A model generated the notes under the pieces. That model had not been told where the DNA came from, did not search any database, and saw nothing but the letters and a program-made list of their open reading frames with translations. Shown in pieces: positions 57,060 through 64,000 of a stretch of 64,000 nt of DNA (position 1 is the stretch's first letter; each line of letters begins with the position of its first letter). The DNA is taken from the NCBI GenBank assembly GCA_006503535.1, contig QYRS01000010.1:620001-684000 (forward strand), written 5' to 3'. The position numbers and the translations under genes were made by a program. This stretch comes from Arthrinium phaeospermum. Taxonomy: Eukaryota > Ascomycota > Sordariomycetes > Amphisphaeriales > Apiosporaceae.

Positions 57060-59730
57060 ATGGATGCCAGAGTAAGTCATCCAGCCCTTCACGTACCACC
57101 ACACCTGCAACCCACCATACGCCCGCCTGCCCGCCCACATTGCCATTCGTGTATTCCCATTATCGGTATTACATCTGCGCCTGCCATGGTACGCTGGCGG
57201 GCCTCCATCCATGATGAGAGCATGCATCTACATAGCCAAATCGCCTTGATCCGGCACAGCTTCACCGGAACAGTAATATCCCTTGACGCGCTCAGGTGAA
57301 GCTCGGTGTTCCCCATCAGATTATTAGGCGTCCAGCTTTATGGATCTGGGGATTAACACGCTCCCATTTTTTGTCAATCTGATCTCGGCCCAGCCAGAGC
57401 CCATCTCCTATCTTTATCCACCCCAAGTGCACCCATGTCAGAGCCTCAACGATTTTACTTGGTATGGAAAAACTGACAGTGTCTTGCCTAAACAGCCCTT
57501 CCGACCTGTGCGAACCTTCGCGGTTGCAGGCAACGAAAACGTGGACCCGAATCATGCCAAGCAGCAGCAGCAGCAGCAACAGCAGCAACCGTCGCTCCAT
57601 CAGAGATACAAGTCATCAGGGAACCTGCTTCAGCCTGTCAACGGGTCTCTCCAAGCTGCAGCCAAGCGCACTGCCTTCGCAGACCGAAGCAACACAGTCA
57701 GGGCTATTCTTCCCGATGAGTCGAAAAACGCAGCGAAACCACGAGCTTCGGTTTTGAGTATGCCGTCCACCACATCGGTCGCCGCGGCTTCACACGCTAT
57801 CGCGACATCCCAGGAAAACCAAGCTCGAGCTCGTGGACCCAAGGCCAACGCTAAGGATGCCGCCTTTGCGCGCCCGGCGCAGCGACCATCCTCCAAGAGT
57901 GGCCTGTCGGGCCTTCCTTCGGCGGGTGGTGACCATTACATCATGTCTGGGAAACAAGGTCCCTCGCAGCTTCCTGCTCAGGCGCCTGCCCGGTCTGTCG
58001 CATCAAAGCGAGTTACCACATCTGTCTACCACGACAGCTTCCCGCGCCCCGCTACATCGGGTGGGGAGGTCAAGTCTTCCAACCTGGAAGCATTGAAGGG
58101 CCTTGTCATTCCTTCCCCGGAGCCCGACAGCTCATCTGCTCTCCATTTGGAGGCTGCACCCCGCCAGCCCCGCCACCATCAGAGCCAGCCGGCCTTGAAG
58201 ACTGCTCAGCAGACCAGTAACCGTACATGGGTCTCCCATCCCGAAGAAGTCAGCCGCACCGAGACCCCTTACTTGGACGCTGTTGAGGAGCTGCCTGTAG
58301 AGGATCATCTGTCTCGCGAGGACGAGGACGAGGAGCCCGAAGAGGGTGCTCTGATTCCCATCTCTGCTATCCCCGAGGCGATTGCCCAGCCTAGCACTGG
58401 AGGTGCCGAGGTTGATGCTGACTACCTCGCACACCAACATCCTGCGCCGGATATCATCGAGATCTCGGACGACGACGACGAGGAGTTCTACGACGATCAG
58501 GGCTTCACCACAGCCCACTCGTTCCGCAACAACGACGCTACCCGTACCTCGACTGGGTTCGAAATGACCGTCATGTTTCCCCCCAAGCTTGGTAAGAAGG
58601 GCCAATCAGAGCTGGAGAACGCAAAGGAGGTGGTAGAAAGCAAGCGAACCATCGAAGAGATCGAAGAGGACCAATGGGATATCAGCATGGTAGCAGAGTA
58701 TGGCGATGAGATCTTCGAGTACATGCGGGAGATGGAGGTAAGTCTGACTATGAATACACCCCTTTGGGAAAGCGACTCGACAGAAACTGACATTCGAGTC
58801 ACCGCATAGATCAAGTTGTTGCCGAACCCTCACTACATGGATTCGCAAACCGAAATCCAATGGTCCATGCGTGGAGTTCTGATGGACTGGGTTGTTCAAG
58901 TCCACGGCCGCTTTGGCCTTCTCCCTGAAACTCTGTTCCTCACGGCAAACTACATCGATCGATTTCTCTCGCTCAAGGTTGTTTCTCTCGGGAAACTGCA
59001 GCTCGTGGGCGCCACGGCCATCTTCATTGCAGCCAAGTATGAGGAAATTAACTGTCCCTCGGTCCAGGAAATCGTGTACATGGTGGATAGCGGCTACACT
59101 GTCGACGAGATCCTTAAGGCGGAGCGATTCATGCTTAGTATGCTACAATTCTGCCTAGGCTGGCCCGGTCCTATGAGCTTCCTTCGACGCATCAGCAAGG
59201 CCGATGATTATGACCTCGAGACACGAACTTTGTCCAAGTACTTCTTGGAGGTCGCTCTCATGGATGAGCGTTTTGTGGCCACGCCTCCCAGCTATACGGC
59301 AGCTGGTGCTCACTGCCTCTCCCGCCTGATCCTGGAAAAGGGCGAATGGGTAAGCAACCTTCGTGATGTGTGTGTTTGTTTTTTGGTTGATGCGGTGCTA
59401 ATTTCTGGTTGACAGACGCCTGATCATGTGTACTATTCCGGTTACACCTTCAACCAAATGAAGCCCATCGTCGCAATGATGCTGGATTGCTGTCGCATAG
59501 CCACCCGCCATCACGCTGCTGTATTCGAGAAGTACTCCGACAAGCGTTACAAGCGTGCAGCAACATATGTCCACAACGAAATCCGCAACGGCTTTGTCCT
59601 CCCTTTCCTGGCAACAACCCCTCTGTCGTGGCCTTCCCAAACCCCCGACGAAGAGCCCACCGGCACGTCATACTTCCCCCCTGGAAACGACTGCAACCCT
59701 TACAGGATGCCCATACCAACGCAATGCTGA
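57060..59730 (+). CDS. B-type (mitotic) cyclin
   Basis: The best model has exon 1 of four codons (57060-57071, ATG GAT GCC AGA, then GTAAGT), a 424-nt intron, and exons 57496-58737, 58810-59349 and 59416-59730 (introns 72 and 66 nt), for 702 residues. The N-terminal 380 residues are disordered with a poly-Gln run. RTAFADRSN sits where mitotic cyclins have the APC/C destruction box (R-x-x-hydrophobic ... N). The cyclin box spans exons 3 and 4: MRGVLMDWVVQVHGRFGLLP, ETLFLTANYIDRFLSLK, AAKYEEINCPSVQEIVYM, followed by the second cyclin fold with TPDHVYYSGYT and ending PIPTQC. By family it activates Cdk1 for G2/M. An in-frame ATG at 57340 inside intron 1 offers an alternative start. Confidence 0.92.
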
Positions 59731-62437
59731 GCCTACCCTTTGGGTAGCTCTATCACCACAGACAGACACGAGACCTGAATCTCTATCAACAACGATTGGC
59801 CATTTCGCCAACTAATTTTTGCTGTACATATGATAAGTACAGACCGCCTGCGCTGAGGTGGTTTTCGGTCCGGTCAAGGCTCGCCCACCTGACACCCGGT
59901 GCCTGGCGACACATGGGCGGCCCGACTTCGTTTTTTGCGAGGCCCTTGGCACAGGATCCCTGTGCAGACACAAACACCATGACCGTGGCCTTCATCAGAT
60001 CAGCCTGTGGTATAATTTCCCCCCTACATTTAATAATGGGCCTTTCGGGCCCTCTTACGACGCTTCATGACGGTTACGAGCCTTACGAGATTCCCCATCG
60101 CGCTGGATTTGGTTTGCAATGAGCGAAGACCATGGTATCTCTCGGCGTTCCTGGCAGATCTTTTTTTTCCCCACGAGATCATAGACATCATGCACCCTTT
60201 GTGCATTGGCAAACACGGGCTTCAGGCGTAGGACACTCCGGAAAAGAGCAGACAGACGAGCAATGGCTTGTTTAATTTTGGCAGCTTGTATTCGCCTAGT
60301 GGACTGCTCCACTGCATTTGAATCGCATTCCCCTGCGCATACACCCTGGATGGTTCATCTAGCTTGCTTGTTACTTCGATCGAAGCCGACAGCTTTGCCA
60401 GGGACTTTTGTACAGCCTTCTGTTAGAGTATAATATTTGCCTTTTTTGCCTCGGGCAAGAGGCTGCATATAGTTTTCTATTCCTCCTTCATCTCACAGAT
60501 GGACTCACTGTCCCTGTGCCTAGAACATAGGATGGAAGCATTTCATTGACCAGCCTCTCTTCTCTCCCTCTACCGTCCATGTGATTTGATTTGATTTGAT
60601 GTACTGCACAGGTAACTGATCCTTACCTGCCGGTATATCTTTATGCTCAATATTGTATATGAAATTGAGTTAGAGACGACGCTGTATACAAGCACTTGTG
60701 GGCATGGAGTACAGCTAGCTCGATGAATCACCTTCCAGGCAGAGTAACTTTGTCGTCCTAGAAAGAAGAATGAGCTTGGTCGCTTATCATTATAGAAGTA
60801 GACGGTGTGAATCATCGTTCACTCCTGGGACTCAGCATAAGGTAGGTAGCTCACATATATCTACGACTGATCACTTTATCTATGGTTTGTGGCAAACTGC
60901 TTACTCATCAGCATCTGGGAAGTGGTTGCGATGCCCCTTCTTCCCCTATCTATCTCAGTTGGTATGGGCGCCATCAGCTTATGCGCCGTCCGGGCTTCAA
61001 CAACAGTCTTATGTACTACATTCATCGTGTCCAAGTCACTCTTTGCACATCCATTCGCTGATCGAACCTCTTATCGGAACTTCTATCAAATGCCGAATCC
61101 TAGCTCTTGATCATTGCTATCACTTCAGCGACAGTGGCTATGAAGAAGCTAATTCATTCGAGTGAGTCCATTCGCAAATAAGCCATCACAGCCAGGCCAT
61201 CCCCGGATATGAAAGCTTGAAACTGCCTCCTCATGTTCAATGGGTGCCTTAAAGTCTTCAAGTGACTCCGGCATCCGGTCTCGCTTTGCAACCCCCATCA
61301 AACAACGAAGTGCGCTCAATGGCAGCATTTGGGCACTATTAAGGTCTTACCTACTGCTGACCTTGGTTAGCATCCGTCACATGCCCTCCTCACATGAACT
61401 ATCTACCCCAGTCAGCAGGTTCACTGTCGAACACGGCCTGTTGTATCATTGATGGAAGTTACTACCCACCTGCAAGTATTAGACTAATAGTAACTTCGCG
61501 ACTATAGTAGTACAACGACCATGTGTATACTTGATGTTCACCATGACTATATCCAGACTAGCCAGCTGTCGCACATACGGAATCAAGCATCAAGCTCCGA
61601 CCAGTCAAGTCACCAATCCATGTAGCCCAGGAGGTGCCAAGTGCCCAGATTTGATGTAGCCTGTAAGTGTTAGTAGACCACGCCCGGGCCGAAGGACGCT
61701 AGTACTGATTCGGCTTATCGCGTTATCGGCTATCGGCTAGCGCGGTTAGCGTCCCTAGCACCCCTCCATCTTGGCCCATCCTGCCATGCCTGCCATCTAC
61801 CAAGCCCCCCCCCAAGCCTTACCGCTCCAGTCAGCTGGAGAGAGCAGCATTGAACCCAGGTCTTTGGGGTCAGGTACTCGCTCGCTAAAATCCTTTGCAT
61901 ACCAGACCTGCATCTCGTCATCAAGCCAAAAAATCAAGCCGCTGTCGGTGGAGCTTGACACAATTTTCTTCCCAACTCTGACTCTGTCGCCGATGATCAG
62001 GACCGGCATCCTTGTTTTTCCCTCACCCCATTGCCCACTGTCCCTACTTTTCATATGACCAATCCTTGCCCAGTATTGTTTCTCAGAGATCGAGACATTG
62101 TTTAGAGAGAGATTGCAACTTTCCCCGTTCCGGCCATTCCCGTTAGTTCCTTTCCTCCTATTCCCGCATCTGCTAGTCTGAGCCGGGGTAATCAACAATC
62201 GATATACCTGGCTCGTGCCCAGTCACTCACTCTCTGGAGCAAGGGAAGACAAGCAAGCGACAACAAAAACACGGTCGCAACCACTCCCCTAATCGATAAG
62301 CTGCACCTCAAAGTCCCCTGACCCATTTGGCCTGATTCATGGTCCTTTTCGGTCTCTACCGACCCAACAAGCACTGAACGTGTCTCTCTGATTCTGCTGC
62401 GACCACCAGCTCGTTGTCAACCCCCCCATCGGTAACC
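59731..62437. other. long intergenic region
   Basis: About 2.7 kb between the cyclin stop and the AGC1 start, both on the + strand. It has TTGAT repeats at 60583-60600 and a C-rich patch at 61805-61815. No gene supported. Confidence 0.5.
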
Positions 62438-64000
62438 ATGTCTGCTACCACCACGGTGAAGGAGGCCGTCAAAGAGTCCCTGCTGGGGCATGAGGAGCCT
62501 GTAGAGCTCTCTGCAAAGACTCGGGCTTACTTCGTTAACCACGCAGTTAAGGATGCCGAGTCTGGTGAGCTCTACATGGGGGAGGAGGAGTTTGTTAATG
62601 CCATCGCGCCGCGCGACGAGGATTATGTGAGTCTCCATGAAAGCCGTTGCCTCGCCAAGCAGTCCACGACGACTTCTAACACCTTGAATTCACTCTAGGG
62701 CAAAATCAAGCGTGAGCAGTATGGCCTCCTTTTCCGCGTGGCCGATCGAAAGAGCACTGGAAAGCTTACCGTCTCCGATTGGGCGGCCTATAACAATCTG
62801 CTCGCAAAAGCCGATGCCGAGTACGAGATCGCCTTCCGCCTCTTTGACATTGGCCGCACAGGCAACGTTACGTACGATGACTTCCGGCGACTTTGTGAGC
62901 TGAACAAGGGTCCAGACAGCATTCCCTTCGATTGGGAGTGCCAATGGGCCAAGTTGTACATCGGTGATAAGACGCGACGCCATACTCTCACCTACCACGA
63001 GTTTTCCCAGATGCTGCGTGGTCTCCAGGGTGAGCGGATCAGACAGGCATTCCTTCTCTTTGATAAGGATGGCGATGGCTACATTGAGCCGGAAGATTTC
63101 GAGCGCATCATTCGGGAGACATCGAAGCACAAGCTCTCCGACCATCTCCTGGAGAACTTGTCCACCCTTTGCAACATCTCTCTTAGCAGCAAGATCTCGT
63201 ATGCCAACGTACGGGCGTTCCAGAACATGATCAAGGAGATGGATCTGGTCGAACTCATCATCCGGAAAGCATGCGGCAAGAGCTCAGACGGCAAGATCAC
63301 CAAGTCGGAGTTCTTGAACGAGGCAGCAAAAATAACACGTTTCTCCCTCTTCACTCCCATGGAGGCTGATATTCTGTTCCACTTCGCCAGTCTCGATGAG
63401 CCTTCTGGTAGGCTCGGTCTGCTTGACTTTGCCAAGGTTCTTGATCCCTCTTGGAGATACCGTGGCTACTCGGAGGAGCAGCATGGTGACGCACTCGCCA
63501 AGACAAGGACAACGACACAGAATGCTATGCATAATGTACTCGCCTCGGCCTATAACTTCATGCTCGGTAGTGCTGCTGGTGCTTTTGGCGCCTTCATGGT
63601 CTACCCCATTGATTTGGTCAAGACACGGATGCAAAACCAGCGAGGTGCGGACCCGGGTCAACGCTTGTACAAGAACTCGATCGATTGCTTTAGGAAAGTC
63701 ATCACGAACGAGGGTTTCCGAGGCTTATACTCTGGCGTGCTTCCGCAGCTAGTTGGTGTTGCTCCCGAGAAGGCCATCAAGCTTACTGTCAATGATCTGG
63801 TCCGCAGCCAGTTCACGGACAAGAAGACCGGAAACATCAATGGCTGGGCCGAGATCTTGGCCGGTGGTAGTGCGGGAGCCTGTCAAGTCGTAAGTTTTCT
63901 CGTTTTGTTTTGTAGCAGGGTCACACCGAGCTAACCTTTTCATTGTTTAGGTATTCACCAATCCTCTTGAGATTGTCAAGATCCGCCTGCAAGTCCAGGG
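62438..64000 (+). CDS. AGC1: mitochondrial aspartate-glutamate carrier Agc1 (5' part)
   Basis: Exons 62438-62626, 62699-63889 and 63951 onward (introns 72 and 61 nt) run off the window end; 477 residues are visible. The N-terminal half is the EF-hand regulatory domain found in long Agc1/aralar-type carriers: FDIGRTGNVTYDDF, the canonical loop DKDGDGYIEPEDF (all calcium ligands present) and LDEPSGRLGLLDF. The carrier domain begins at NFMLGSAAGAFGAFMVYPID with the first signature PIDLVKTRMQNQRG, then GFRGLYSGVLPQLVGVAPEK. The second repeat starts ILAGGSAGACQV and TNPLEIVKIRLQVQG at the edge. By family it exchanges aspartate and glutamate across the inner membrane and feeds the malate-aspartate shuttle; whether calcium regulates the fungal form is not shown here. 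Confidence 0.95.

Overview
The window is nuclear DNA of a filamentous ascomycete (Pezizomycotina), most probably a Sordariomycete. Genes carry short GT-AG introns, mostly 48-110 nt, with CTAAC/CTGAC branch sites. They are monocistronic, lie on both strands and are separated by long intergenic stretches. The gene set is typically fungal: HIR subunit Hpc2, Rba50/RPAP1, Vps74, Dug3, a Dal5-family permease, a Zn2Cys6 protein and a B-type cyclin. I see no transposon, rRNA, convincing tRNA or CRISPR array. I could not assign a species.

Layout. 0-10 kb: the 3' tail of an unknown gene, HPC2 (-), a 3.6 kb promoter region, an RPAP1/RBA50 gene (+) broken by serial -1 frame shifts, and VPS74 (-). 11-19 kb: an unknown serine-rich protein, a small tail-anchored membrane protein with a 33-C run in its intron, a secreted protein of unknown family, a small single-pass membrane protein, an Mn superoxide dismutase without a visible mitochondrial presequence, and one unresolved locus. 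19-33 kb: a two-part reading frame interrupted by one in-frame TAG, a mitochondrial P-loop ATPase, ATM1 and MGM1. 33-36 kb: remains of a secreted Ser/Thr-rich gene, an adjacent CBM1-like small ORF, and an intact small cysteine-rich secreted protein. 36-46 kb: DUG3, a Dal5-type permease and a monocarboxylate-type MFS transporter. 48-64 kb: a protein with a C-terminal Zn2Cys6 cluster behind a 6.3 kb gene-free region, a B-type cyclin, and the 5' part of the mitochondrial aspartate-glutamate carrier AGC1, cut by the window end.

Themes. Four genes act in mitochondria: Fe-S export (ATM1), inner-membrane fusion (MGM1), an AAA-like ATPase and AGC1. Two act in chromatin or RNA polymerase II biology (HPC2, RBA50). 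Three concern nitrogen, sulfur or nutrient supply (DUG3 and two MFS permeases). At least three loci encode or once encoded secreted proteins of the effector type. The observations most worth checking are the serial -1 shifts in the RBA50 homologue, the in-frame TAG that is also the acceptor of a possible 111-nt 3n intron, the uORF whose stop overlaps the ATM1 start codon, the 424-nt first intron of the cyclin gene with an alternative in-frame ATG, and the 33-nt C run.
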